64,000 nt of DNA from Clostridium tunisiense TJ (GTDB lineage: Bacteria > Bacillota > Clostridia > Clostridiales > Clostridiaceae). Positions 43,511-51,895 of this stretch are shown here, piece by piece. Each line of letters begins with the position of its first letter. Positions within the stretch are counted from its first letter, which is position 1. Under the pieces are notes generated by a model. It did no database searches. It saw only the letters and a program-made list of their open reading frames with translations, and had not been told where the DNA came from. Position numbers and translations under genes: made by a program. The stretch is taken from positions 1 to 64,000 of the forward strand of contig NZ_AMQH01000004.1 of assembly GCF_000300195.1 (NCBI RefSeq), given 5' to 3'.

Positions 43511-45337
43511 ATGAATCCTAAGTTTATATTTTTTTCTGGAAAAGGTGGAGTGGGAAAGACTTCTATGGCCTCAGCTACAGCAGTATATAATGCTGATAAG
43601 GGGCTAAGAACACTAATTGTAACTACAGATCCTGCTTCTAATCTATCAGATGTATTTGAACAGGAAATTGGTCATAAGATAACAAAAATTGAAAATATAG
43701 AAAATCTTTATGCCATGGAAATAGACCCAGATAAGTCTACAGAAGAATATAAAGAAAGACTTTTAGCTCCAATGAGAGAGTTATTCTTTGATGAGGATAT
43801 GATTAAGATTGCTGATGAACAACTAAGTGGACCTTGTACGGCAGAAATGGCTTCCTTTGATAAGTTTATTGATTTTATGGGAGAAGAGGATTATGAGGTA
43901 ATAATTTTCGATACTGCCCCAACGGGTCATACCATAAGATTGTTGGAGCTTCCTATTGATTGGAGTAAGCATATTGAAGAAGCATCAAAAGGTAGTGGGC
44001 AAACTTGTATGGGGCCTGTGTCAATGATTCAGGAGAGTAAGGGAAAGTTTGATAGAGCCATAGAAAAGCTTAGAGATAAAAGACAAACAGAGTTCATCTT
44101 TGTTATGCAACCTGAGGCCACATCCTTAGATGAGACCTTGAGATCCTCAAAGGAATTAGAAGAACTCCAAATTCCTACCTCAAAAATTATAATAAATGGC
44201 TTTATACCCAAGGCGGAAGCTAAAAACTCCTTTTTTCAAAGTAGATATGAAATGCAGCAAAGATATTTTGAAGAAGCTAAGAAAACTTTTAAGGGAATTC
44301 CAATGGACACTATGGAGCTATTTCATACAGAACTTAAGGGAATTGAAAAGTTTAGAATTATTGGGGAAGCCTTATTTAATAGAAGAACTATAAATAAGGA
44401 AGATATAAAAGCGGAGTTTAGTGATATTAAGGATATAATCTCACAAAAGGATGATATAAGTAATCTTATATACCCAAGAAAAAATCAGCATAAGAATATT
44501 TTCTTTTCAGGTAAAGGCGGAGTTGGAAAAACTGTAATGGCTTGCGTTACTGCTGTAAACACTGCATCAAAGGGATATAAAACACTATTGCTTACAACAG
44601 ATCCAGCAGCTCATATTGGGAAGGTTTTAGACAAACCCATTGGAGATTCGCCGACTAAAGTAGAGGGAATTGAAAACCTTTATGCCGCTAAAATAGATCC
44701 AAAGGCTGCCTTTGAGGAATATAAGAAAAATGTATTAGAGGAGGCTAGAAAAAGATTTAATGAAAATACAGTGCTTACTATGGAAGAGGAGTTAAATTCC
44801 CCTTGTACAGAGGAAATGGCTGCTTTTCAAAAGTTTATTTCATATGCCAGTGAAGAGGCCTATGAGGTAATAGTTTTTGACACAGCACCAACGGGACACA
44901 CTTTAAGATTACTAGAACTTCCTATGGATTGGAGTAAACAAATCCAAGTTAAGGCAGGTGTTGGGGCAGAAATAAGTGAAGAGGATAAAAAGCAAAAGGA
45001 AAGATTTGATAAAGTTATTTCTATGATGAAAGATAAGGATAAAACTACTTTTGCCTTTGTAATGTATCCAGAAAAAACACCAATAATTGAGGCTTATAGA
45101 GCCTCACAGGAACTAAAATCTGCTGGGATAGAAACTCAGCTGGTGGTAGCTAACTTAATAATTCCAGAGGACCAGGCAACTACTGACTTTTTTAGAAATA
45201 GAAGAAATATGCAGGAGAAATATTTAGTGGAAATAAAGAATACCTTTAATTCATCTAAAATAGTGAGAGTTCCTATGTATGATAGAGAAATTAAGGGACT
45301 TGAAATGCTTAATAAAATCAGTATGGAGCTAGTTTAA
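43511..45337 (+). CDS. arsA: Arsenite-stimulated ATPase ArsA (two-domain)
   Basis: Energises arsenite extrusion. 608 residues made of two homologous ATPase halves, each with a P-loop GKGGVGKT (residues 10-18 and about 334-342), a DTAPTGHT switch (134-141 and again in the second half) and a Cys in PCTxEM (Cys109 and about 431). The third metal-binding Cys is Cys166 (GQTCMGP). Full length with all key residues present. It partners with ArsD upstream and presumably Acr3. A strong terminator follows. Confidence 0.96.
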   Translation: MNPKFIFFSGKGGVGKTSMASATAVYNADKGLRTLIVTTDPASNLSDVFEQEIGHKITKIENIENLYAMEIDPDKSTEEYKERLLAPMRELFFDEDMIKIADEQLSGPCTAEMASFDKFIDFMGEEDYEVIIFDTAPTGHTIRLLELPIDWSKHIEEASKGSGQTCMGPVSMIQESKGKFDRAIEKLRDKRQTEFIFVMQPEATSLDETLRSSKELEELQIPTSKIIINGFIPKAEAKNSFFQSRYEMQQRYFEEAKKTFKGIPMDTMELFHTELKGIEKFRIIGEALFNRRTINKEDIKAEFSDIKDIISQKDDISNLIYPRKNQHKNIFFSGKGGVGKTVMACVTAVNTASKGYKTLLLTTDPAAHIGKVLDKPIGDSPTKVEGIENLYAAKIDPKAAFEEYKKNVLEEARKRFNENTVLTMEEELNSPCTEEMAAFQKFISYASEEAYEVIVFDTAPTGHTLRLLELPMDWSKQIQVKAGVGAEISEEDKKQKERFDKVISMMKDKDKTTFAFVMYPEKTPIIEAYRASQELKSAGIETQLVVANLIIPEDQATTDFFRNRRNMQEKYLVEIKNTFNSSKIVRVPMYDREIKGLEMLNKISMELV

Positions 45338-45375
45338 CAACATGAGTTTGTTCATTATTTAATTAAAATTAGAAC

Positions 45376-45418
45376 AGGTTGCCCTAGAGTTAATTTAATC
45401 ACTCTAGGCAACCTCTTT
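45376..45418 (+). terminator. Terminator of arsDA
   Basis: GGTTGCCCTAGAGT / ACTCTAGGCAACC hairpin followed by TCTTT. Confidence 0.82.
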
Positions 45419-45507
45419 AAGTTTTATAGAACTTTAGAACACATAAATAGGAGAGTTTAAAACACAGTTTTTAAAAAAATTATAACAAATTTATGTAGAG
45501 AATATTA

Positions 45508-45566
45508 TTGACCATAAAAAATTTTAGAGTTATAATACCTATATACCCATATGCGTATATAGGTAT
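45508..45566 (+). promoter_or_regulatory. Promoter and operator of the second arsR
   Basis: TTGACC (45508-45513), 17-bp spacer, TATAAT (45531-45536). It is overlapped downstream by a perfect inverted repeat, ATACCTATATAC (45535-45546) and GTATATAGGTAT (45555-45566), with an 8-bp centre. This is an ideal layout for repression by the ArsR product encoded 53 bp downstream. Confidence 0.88.
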
Positions 45567-45618
45567 TTTGTTGTTAATTTATAGAAGTTACAAAGAGTAT
45601 TAAAGAAGAGGTGATATT

Positions 45619-45987
45619 TTGGATAAGTTAACAGATTTTTTTAAACTACTATCAGATGAAACTCGTTTGAGGATTTTAATCTTACTTTATCATAAAGAAT
45701 TATGTGTATGTGAAATGTGTGGAATTATGGAGGAGTCTCAACCAAAGATTTCAAAACATCTAGCAAAGCTAAGAGATATGGGACTAGTGAGAGATGAAAG
45801 AAAAGAGCAATTTATCTTTTATTACTTAAAAGCAGAGGACGAGATGTTTAAAGAAATAATACATAAAATTGTAGAAAATATAGAGTCTTATCCTGTATTG
45901 AAAAATGATTTTGAAAGAAGCAAGGATGCAGAAAAATACTTAGAGAGTTGTAAAACTAAGGCATTAGAAGTGATAAAAAACAAATAG
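45619..45987 (+). CDS. ArsR-family metalloregulator (second copy)
   Basis: 122 residues, TTG start with AGAGGTGAT upstream. The LLSDETRLRILILL start and the ELCVCEMCG sensor (Cys29, Cys31, plus Cys34) differ from the first ArsR, and the protein is only loosely similar to it, so it may sense a different ion. It heads a unit with the permease at 46057 and the thioredoxin-like gene at 47247, behind a clear promoter/operator. As(III) or a related soft metal is the likely inducer. Confidence 0.93.
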   Translation: MDKLTDFFKLLSDETRLRILILLYHKELCVCEMCGIMEESQPKISKHLAKLRDMGLVRDERKEQFIFYYLKAEDEMFKEIIHKIVENIESYPVLKNDFERSKDAEKYLESCKTKALEVIKNK

Positions 45988-46056
45988 GATCATAAAGTAA
46001 AATTTTAACTTAAAAACTATAACTGGTGATTAATAATTTTATTGGGGGTGTTTTTA

Positions 46057-47073
46057 GTGGGTATTATAGAAGTTATATTTAGTACACTAAATAATGTTTT
46101 ATTAAAAATGACTTGGCTTTGGGATTTAGTAAAATTACTTGTAGAAAAGGTCTTTAGACTTTCTACTGAGGATAGACTAGGTGGAAGTATACATTTCTTT
46201 ATTTACGATACCATAAAAATATTTATACTATTATCTGTGTTAATATTTCTAATATCTTATATCCAAAGTTACTTTCCACCAGAGCGAACTAAAAAGATTC
46301 TTGGAAAATTTAAAGGTATAAAAGGAAATATACTTGGAGCATTACTTGGAACTGTAACCCCCTTTTGTAGCTGTTCTAGTATTCCTATTTTTATAGGATT
46401 TACTTCAGCAGGACTACCACTAGGAGTAACCTTTTCCTTTCTTATATCTTCTCCTTTAGTAGATTTAGCTTCCCTTCTATTATTAATGTCCTTTTTCGGT
46501 GCTAAAATTGCTATAGCTTATGTAGTGGTGGGTCTAGTTCTTGCCATAGTAGGAGGAACTATTATTGACAAGTTGAATATGAAAGAATATGTGGAAGAGT
46601 ATGTATTTGGAATTCCTAGTGTAGATGGGGAATTAGCAGAAATGACAAGGAAAGATAGAATAGCATATTGCAAAAGTCAAGTTGTAGAAATCATCCACAG
46701 AGTGTGGATATATATTCTAGTGGGTGTGGGTATAGGAGCAGCTATTCATAACTGGATTCCTCAAGAAGTTGTAGAAAGAATTATAGGAGGAAACAATCCT
46801 TTTGCAGTGGTACTTGCAACAGCTGTTGGAATTCCTATGTATGGAGATATTTTTGGAACACTACCAATTGCAGAAGCACTTTTTGGAAAAGGTGTAGGTG
46901 TGGGAACAGTGCTATCCTTTATGATGGCAGTTACAGCCCTTTCACTTCCATCCATGATAATGCTTAGTAAGGTGGTTAAAAAGAAGCTTTTAGGTATATT
47001 TATTGGGATAGTAACTAGTGGAATCTTAATAATTGGATATTTATTTAATGTATTTTCTTATCTATTTATGTAA
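46057..47073 (+). CDS. PF03773-type permease (ArsP/SO_0444-like)
   Basis: 338-residue membrane transporter with two homologous halves of about five helices. The motif TPFCSCSSIPIFIGF (Cys in helix, about residue 105) is the thiol site seen in ArsP-type exporters of organoarsenicals and in SO_0444-like efflux proteins. GTG 46057 with GGGGGTG 6 nt upstream is preferred over TTG 46042. The context arsR-permease-thioredoxin supports metalloid efflux. Which species it exports, inorganic or methylated, cannot be told from sequence. Confidence 0.9.
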   Translation: MGIIEVIFSTLNNVLLKMTWLWDLVKLLVEKVFRLSTEDRLGGSIHFFIYDTIKIFILLSVLIFLISYIQSYFPPERTKKILGKFKGIKGNILGALLGTVTPFCSCSSIPIFIGFTSAGLPLGVTFSFLISSPLVDLASLLLLMSFFGAKIAIAYVVVGLVLAIVGGTIIDKLNMKEYVEEYVFGIPSVDGELAEMTRKDRIAYCKSQVVEIIHRVWIYILVGVGIGAAIHNWIPQEVVERIIGGNNPFAVVLATAVGIPMYGDIFGTLPIAEALFGKGVGVGTVLSFMMAVTALSLPSMIMLSKVVKKKLLGIFIGIVTSGILIIGYLFNVFSYLFM

Positions 47074-47246
47074 AGAGGAAATATAATTAAATTTAAAATT
47101 ACTTTAGCAATATTCCATAAAAATGTTACGATAGTTTATACAAGTTTGATTATTGCTTTTATATTGCTTTTATATAATGAAAGAATTAAGTTATATCTAA
47201 TATAAATCCATTGCTATAGGAAATTTAAAATTATGGAGGTATGAAA

Positions 47247-47477
47247 ATGGAAATTAAAATTTTAGGTTATGGTTGCGATAAATGTGATAAGGTAGAAAAA
47301 AACACAAGAAAAGCAATTGAAGAATTAGGAATTGAAGCTACCATAGAAAAGGTGGAAGACCTTAAAACAATACTTGGATATGGTGTTATGAGTACACCAG
47401 GGTTTATGGTAGATGGAAAGATTAAGTCTGTGGGAAGAGTACTTTCTACAGAGGAAATAAAGAAACTTTTAAAATAG
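47247..47477 (+). CDS. Thioredoxin-like small disulfide protein
   Basis: 76 residues of the redox-active disulfide (TM0996/MTH895) family: active site GCDKCDKV near residues 10-13, cis-Pro loop VMSTPGFMVDG and ending IKKLLK. ATG 47247 with GGAGG 7 nt upstream is preferred over ATG 47241. It follows the permease by about 170 bp in the same direction and probably keeps its substrate or cysteines reduced. These proteins are typical partners of PF03773 permeases. Confidence 0.9.
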   Translation: MEIKILGYGCDKCDKVEKNTRKAIEELGIEATIEKVEDLKTILGYGVMSTPGFMVDGKIKSVGRVLSTEEIKKLLK

Positions 47478-47487
47478 GGTGAAGTTA

Positions 47488-47552
47488 GGATTCAAGGAAA
47501 CTAAGGCAGATTCATATACAAGGTAAGTTTCAACTTTGGTTTTCTAAATACA
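47488..47552 (+). repeat. Dispersed fold-back repeat, copy 6
   Basis: CAAGGAAACTAAGG, TTCATATACAAGGTAAGTTT, CAACTTTGGTTTTC follow the family order. Arms GAAACTAAGG / CTTTGGTTTTC pair with U-G wobbles. Confidence 0.65.
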
Positions 47553-47581
47553 GTATTTTTAATTTAAAGGGGAGATAAAAA

Positions 47582-48517
47582 ATGACTAAAGAAAAAATTA
47601 ATCTTTACTTACTTACAGGATTTTTAGGCTCAGGTAAAACTACGGTACTTTTAAGAATTTTAGATAAACTTCAAAAAGAAAAGGTTGGAGTTATTCAAAA
47701 TGAGTTTGGGAAAATTGGAGTAGATGGAACTATATTAAAGAGAGATAATATAGAAATGGTAGAAATCAATAAGGGCTCTATATTTTGCTCTTGTCTACAA
47801 CTATCCTTTGCTCAAGCTATGGCAGAGATGTCAAAAATGGATTTAAAATATTTATTTGTTGAGAGTTCAGGACTTGCTGACCCATCTAATGTAGAAGAAA
47901 TTTTAGGTGGAGTAGAGGTTTTAGCTGGAGATGTTTATGACTTTAAGGGGGTAATTTGCCTTATAGATGGAGTAAACTTCTTAGAACAATTAGAGGATTT
48001 AGAAACAGTAAATCGTCAATTAAAGCATTGTCATATGGCTATAATAAACAAGGCAGACTTAATAGACCAAGTTCACCTTGAGAATGTAATTCAAGACGTG
48101 AGAAGTATAAACCCTAAATGTGATATTCAAATTTGCTCTTATGGTCAAGTTGAATTTGATTTCTTAGAGAAAAATCTACTAGAAAACAAATGGGTTGAAG
48201 GTGAAGAAACAACAAATTCTCCAGAAACCAAACCCAAAAGCTTATTTATGAACTTTAATGGTTCCGTAGAAAAAGAAAAGTTAGAGGCATTTTTGAATGT
48301 TATTAAAAAGGATTGCTACAGAATAAAAGGCTTCTTTAAACTAAGTGATGGATGGAATCAGGTGGATGTAGTAGGGAAAAATATTGATTATAAACCTTGT
48401 GAAGAGAAGGAAGTTTCTCAGTTAGTGTTTATATCAAAAGTGGGTCCAAAGGTTATAAAACCTATATTTGATACTTGGGAAGAAATTGTGGGAGAAAAAA
48501 TGGAGCTTAAAAATTAG
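47582..48517 (+). CDS. COG0523/CobW-family G3E GTPase (metal chaperone-like)
   Basis: 311 residues. P-loop GFLGSGKTT (13-21), switch ESSGLADP, base motif NKAD, and a C-terminal CobW-like domain. Family members deliver Zn, Co or Fe to target proteins. The usual metal-binding CxCC motif is altered to SIFCSCL (Cys69, Cys71), so metal preference may differ. Ribosome site AAGGGGAG. It stands between the metalloid genes and a terminator; a repeat separates it from the thioredoxin gene, so it may be its own unit. Its target protein is unknown; nearby candidates include the CooS homologue. Confidence 0.88.
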   Translation: MTKEKINLYLLTGFLGSGKTTVLLRILDKLQKEKVGVIQNEFGKIGVDGTILKRDNIEMVEINKGSIFCSCLQLSFAQAMAEMSKMDLKYLFVESSGLADPSNVEEILGGVEVLAGDVYDFKGVICLIDGVNFLEQLEDLETVNRQLKHCHMAIINKADLIDQVHLENVIQDVRSINPKCDIQICSYGQVEFDFLEKNLLENKWVEGEETTNSPETKPKSLFMNFNGSVEKEKLEAFLNVIKKDCYRIKGFFKLSDGWNQVDVVGKNIDYKPCEEKEVSQLVFISKVGPKVIKPIFDTWEEIVGEKMELKN

Positions 48518-48621
48518 ATAAGTGGTATAAGTTCTAGAAAAACCATGTTAGCGCCAACATTAAAACTTATTAAATAACTAGATTTTATTATTCCCATTGC
48601 ATTGATAAAATAGCATATCTA

Positions 48622-48669
48622 AAGAGGTAAGGTATAAGTTGAAATCAGCTTACACCTTACCTCTTTTTA
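48622..48669. terminator. Bidirectional terminator
   Basis: AAGAGGTAAGGT / ACCTTACCTCTT hairpin flanked by T runs, between convergent genes. Confidence 0.82.
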
Positions 48670-49239
48670 TAAATCTAAAATAACTTCTTCTAAATTTCTT
48701 TTTGGTACATGATGAATTTTATTCTCATCACGGTAATATTTAATATCTCCAGCCTCATTTAGTTCCTCAAGAACAACCTCTTCCTTAGGTTTTCCAAGGG
48801 CAATGACTAAAAGTAATTCATATCTTTCAGGAAGCTTTAATCCTTCAATTAGCTTTTCTCTATCAATAGATCCAAACATACAACCTCCTAAGCCTTTTTC
48901 AGTGGCTCCAAGAAGTATACTTTGACATGCAATTCCATGATCCCAAAAATAGTTTTTACTAATCTCTTTATCAGCAACCATAACGATATATCCAGTAGGT
49001 CTTTCACCTTCTTCAGGGCCATTCCAATCTTTTAAGTACCCTGCCCATCTTAGATGAGGGAAGATAGTGTTATTTTTTTCTTCTGTATAGGAAATTATAT
49101 ATTTTAAGGATTGAAGATTTGCACCTGATGAAGATAAGCGCGCTAAATCTACAAGTTCTTTTAAGGTGCTTTCATCAAGCTTTACATCCTCATAGAATCT
49201 TCTGTAGGTTCTATTTTTAAGGATAAGATCTTTAATCAT
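48667..49239 (-). CDS. Nitroreductase-family FMN oxidoreductase
   Basis: 190 residues. The FMN phosphate motif NRTYRRFYED and the mid-section FWDHGIACQSILLGATEKGLGGCMFG, followed by LLLVIALGKPKEE, define the family. ATG 49239 has AAGGGAG 8 nt upstream; an in-frame ATG at 49257 overlaps that site. Substrate unknown, as for most of the family. Stands alone on the minus strand. Confidence 0.92.
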   Translation of the reverse strand: MIKDLILKNRTYRRFYEDVKLDESTLKELVDLARLSSSGANLQSLKYIISYTEEKNNTIFPHLRWAGYLKDWNGPEEGERPTGYIVMVADKEISKNYFWDHGIACQSILLGATEKGLGGCMFGSIDREKLIEGLKLPERYELLLVIALGKPKEEVVLEELNEAGDIKYYRDENKIHHVPKRNLEEVILDL

Positions 49240-49437
49240 TGTAAAAACTCCCTTCATTTATATATAAATATATTTTAACATATTTAACATTAAGTATAGT
49301 GAGAATTAAATGGAATTTTTATACTTCATTCTATATAATAAAAACGAAGATAATAACAAAGTAAAGCATTTAACTATGTTACAAAAGAATTAGAAGATAT
49401 ATAATAAAAACAAAGGTAGGAACAAAGGAGAGAGAAA

Positions 49438-50109
49438 ATGAGCCATTATGGAAATTTGCAAAAAATAAGAGATGGGAAAAGAAAGTTTGGAATTACTCCA
49501 CACATACCAGGAGGATTCATTAGCGCAGATAATCTTGAGAAAATAGCTAGAGTAGCTAAAAAATATGATGGAGTTTTAAAGATAACCTCAGGACAAAGAA
49601 TATTAATCACTAATCTTGAAGAAAGTGATTTGCCAGCCATATGGGAAGAACTAGGCATGGTTCCAGCAGTAAAAACACAAAACTCTGTAAAGAATGTAGA
49701 GATGTGTCCAGCAGGATTCTGTAAAAGAGCTAAATACAATACTATTGGGATAGGTATGAAGTTATCAAGAAAGTACCATTGGGCAGAAATGCCTTGTAGA
49801 ACCAAAATAGGGGTAGCAGGCTGCCGAAATGCCTGTGGAAGTGTTTATAGTAAAGATGTTGGAATTATAGCAGATAAAACAGGGATAATGGTTACAGTAG
49901 GAGGTTCAGCAGGTTACAACCCAAGGCTTGCGGATATAGTAGCTGTAGACTTAGATGAAAAAGCTGCAGAAAAATTAGTGGATAATATATTTGAATACTA
50001 TAAAGAGAATGCTGAGGATGGTGAAAAACTAGGATTTTTTATTGATAGAATAGGCCTAGAAACCTTTAAAAAGGATGTGTTGGAAAGAGCAGCATTAGAA
50101 GTTAAGTAA
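49438..50109 (+). CDS. Short sulfite/nitrite reductase-like (Dsr-LP) protein
   Basis: 223 residues: an N-terminal ferredoxin-like half-domain (ITPHIPGGFISADNLEKIARVAKKYDG, ITSGQRILI) and a siroheme/4Fe-4S half with Cys90, Cys95, Cys129 and Cys133 (EMCPAGFCKRA, AGCRNACGS). The usual spacing is C-x5-C ... C-x3-C; here the first pair is C-x4-C. It is far shorter than true sulfite reductases (about 400-570) and resembles the single-unit Dsr-like proteins of anaerobes, whose function is unsettled. GGAGAG precedes the ATG. No electron-transfer partner is adjacent. Confidence 0.86.
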   Translation: MSHYGNLQKIRDGKRKFGITPHIPGGFISADNLEKIARVAKKYDGVLKITSGQRILITNLEESDLPAIWEELGMVPAVKTQNSVKNVEMCPAGFCKRAKYNTIGIGMKLSRKYHWAEMPCRTKIGVAGCRNACGSVYSKDVGIIADKTGIMVTVGGSAGYNPRLADIVAVDLDEKAAEKLVDNIFEYYKENAEDGEKLGFFIDRIGLETFKKDVLERAALEVK

Positions 50110-50246
50110 GTTTTATAAGGAAGGAATGCAACCTTTAGTAAGACTTGCCCATAGAAATAACTTGAAAAAATAAAGCTATAAATAAAGCTAAAGTAATTTA
50201 AACATTGCAGAAGTTTATATAATTATAAGTTTGGGGGTAAAAAAAT

Positions 50247-50477
50247 ATGAAAAGCAACAAAATTAAGTTAAGCAAAGAGAAAAGAGATGCTATGATATCT
50301 CAAGTAAAGGAATATTTTTATAATGAAAGAGAAGAAGAACTAGGGGATTTAGCAGCAGGCTTAATTGTAGATTTTATAACGGAAAAATTTGCACCAGAGT
50401 TTTACAACCAGGGAGTTTTTGATTCCTATGTATACATGAATGATAGAGTTGAAGATTTATTAGGAATTCAAAGATAA
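50247..50477 (+). CDS. DUF2164 family protein
   Basis: 76 residues. The pattern IKLSKEKRDAMISQVKEYFYNEREEELGDLAAGLIVDFITEKFAPEFYNQGV is that of DUF2164, small soluble proteins of unknown function. GGGGG precedes the ATG. A single gene with a downstream terminator. Confidence 0.9.
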   Translation: MKSNKIKLSKEKRDAMISQVKEYFYNEREEELGDLAAGLIVDFITEKFAPEFYNQGVFDSYVYMNDRVEDLLGIQR

Positions 50478-50615
50478 ATGCAAATCCTTATTTAATATAA
50501 GTGGTTCTGAACATATCATGAAAAAAGTAGCATGGTGTCTATAAAGTTTAGGAATTTTATTTATTTTGAATATTAATTGATGCTTTGAGAGATTCTTTCT
50601 ATATAGGGCATCTTT

Positions 50616-50655
50616 AAAAAATAGTTAGCTAGGATGCTAGCTATTTTTTATTTAA
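50616..50655 (+). terminator. Terminator after DUF2164 gene
   Basis: AAATAGTTAGC / GCTAGCTATTT hairpin followed by TTTATTT. Confidence 0.82.
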
Positions 50656-50713
50656 AAGTTTTAGTAATTTTATCATGTACATAAGTTTAAAAAAATTTTA
50701 AGGAGGATTTTTT

Positions 50714-51661
50714 ATGAAGTTTAAAAAAGGCATTACAACTTATTTATTATTGGTATTATCAGTTTTCATTCTTACTTCCTGTGGACCTAAAAAAGTGGAA
50801 TTGGGGTTTAATGTAAAGCAAGGGGAAAAATATAAGGTTCAGCAAAGTATTGAACAAAAAATAGTTCAAACTCTAGAGGCTCAAAGCTTAGAATCTAACC
50901 AAAATATAAAAATGGGGTATACCTATGATGTAACGGCAGTAGATGATAAAGGGGTGGCTACAATTACAACGACTTTTGATAGTGTCTCTGTAACTATAAC
51001 TGGAAATGGAGAAAATCTTCAGTATGACTCAACAAAAACTGAAAACAGTAATGATCCTCTTGCAACAGTATATGGTGGAATCATAGGAAAATCACTGACT
51101 ATGAGAATTGATAAACAAGGAAATGTTTTAGAGCTTCAAGGAGTAGATAAGTTAATGGGAGATTTAATAAATAATTTAAACATAGAAAATCCTCAGGAGA
51201 AACAACAGATTCTAAAGGCCTTAGAACAAAACTTTGGTGATGAGGCTCTTAAGGAATCTTTCTCAAAGGTAACAAAAGTATATCCACCAGCTAGTACAAA
51301 GGTTGGAGATAGCTGGGAAGATACACAAACACTAAATATGGGATATCCAATAACTATTAGCAATAAGTACACCCTAAAGGAAGAGCAAGGTGATTTCTTA
51401 ACCATAGATATGAATTCAGATATAAAAACAAGTAGTGCTGAGCCTATGGATATGATGGGAATAAGAGCTAGATATGATTTAAGTGGAAGTCAAACAGGAA
51501 GCTTTAAACTTAACAAAAACTCAGGTATAGCTGAAAGTGGAAATTCCACACAAAAAATGGCAGGAAGTATTGTTTTTGAACCAAGTGACCTTGCACCACA
51601 AGGACTCACAATGCCAATTACTATTGATGCTAAAACTAATTTTGAAATGAAAAAACAATAA
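50714..51661 (+). CDS. Lipoprotein, DUF6263-like
   Basis: 315 residues. The signal peptide ends in the lipobox LTSC, so Cys22 is the probable lipidated residue on the outer membrane face. The body is beta-rich with GKSLTMRIDKQGNVLEL, VYPPASTKVGDSWEDTQTL and GSFKLNKNSGIAESGNSTQKM, matching DUF6263, which has no known function. AGGAGG precedes the ATG. Single gene with its own terminator. Confidence 0.88.
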   Translation: MKFKKGITTYLLLVLSVFILTSCGPKKVELGFNVKQGEKYKVQQSIEQKIVQTLEAQSLESNQNIKMGYTYDVTAVDDKGVATITTTFDSVSVTITGNGENLQYDSTKTENSNDPLATVYGGIIGKSLTMRIDKQGNVLELQGVDKLMGDLINNLNIENPQEKQQILKALEQNFGDEALKESFSKVTKVYPPASTKVGDSWEDTQTLNMGYPITISNKYTLKEEQGDFLTIDMNSDIKTSSAEPMDMMGIRARYDLSGSQTGSFKLNKNSGIAESGNSTQKMAGSIVFEPSDLAPQGLTMPITIDAKTNFEMKKQ

Positions 51662-51667
51662 CATAGC

Positions 51668-51719
51668 TAAAAAAATTATCTTATAATTTCCAATTTGAAA
51701 GTTATAGGATAATTTTTTT
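51668..51719 (+). terminator. Terminator of the lipoprotein gene
   Basis: AAAAAATTATC / GATAATTTTTT outer stem with an inner TTATAATTT / AAGTTATAG helix, ending in T7. Confidence 0.75.
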
Positions 51720-51895
51720 ATGATGTGTCTGGGTGAAAAATTTAGCCTACTAAAAATCATGCTAAATATATTATAGCTACATATAGAAAGTAAATTTAAG
51801 TTTTAAAATAAACAACCTTCGAAATAGTTATATACATAATTAAATATATCCATGGGAAAACTTAGTAGAGAAAAATTAAAAGGAGTGAAACTTTA

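Noticed and set aside
40700-48517. Plasmid- or transposon-borne arsenic island
   Set aside because: Gene content would allow it, but no mobility genes or flanking direct repeats are visible, and the dispersed repeat found here also occurs across the rest of the window.
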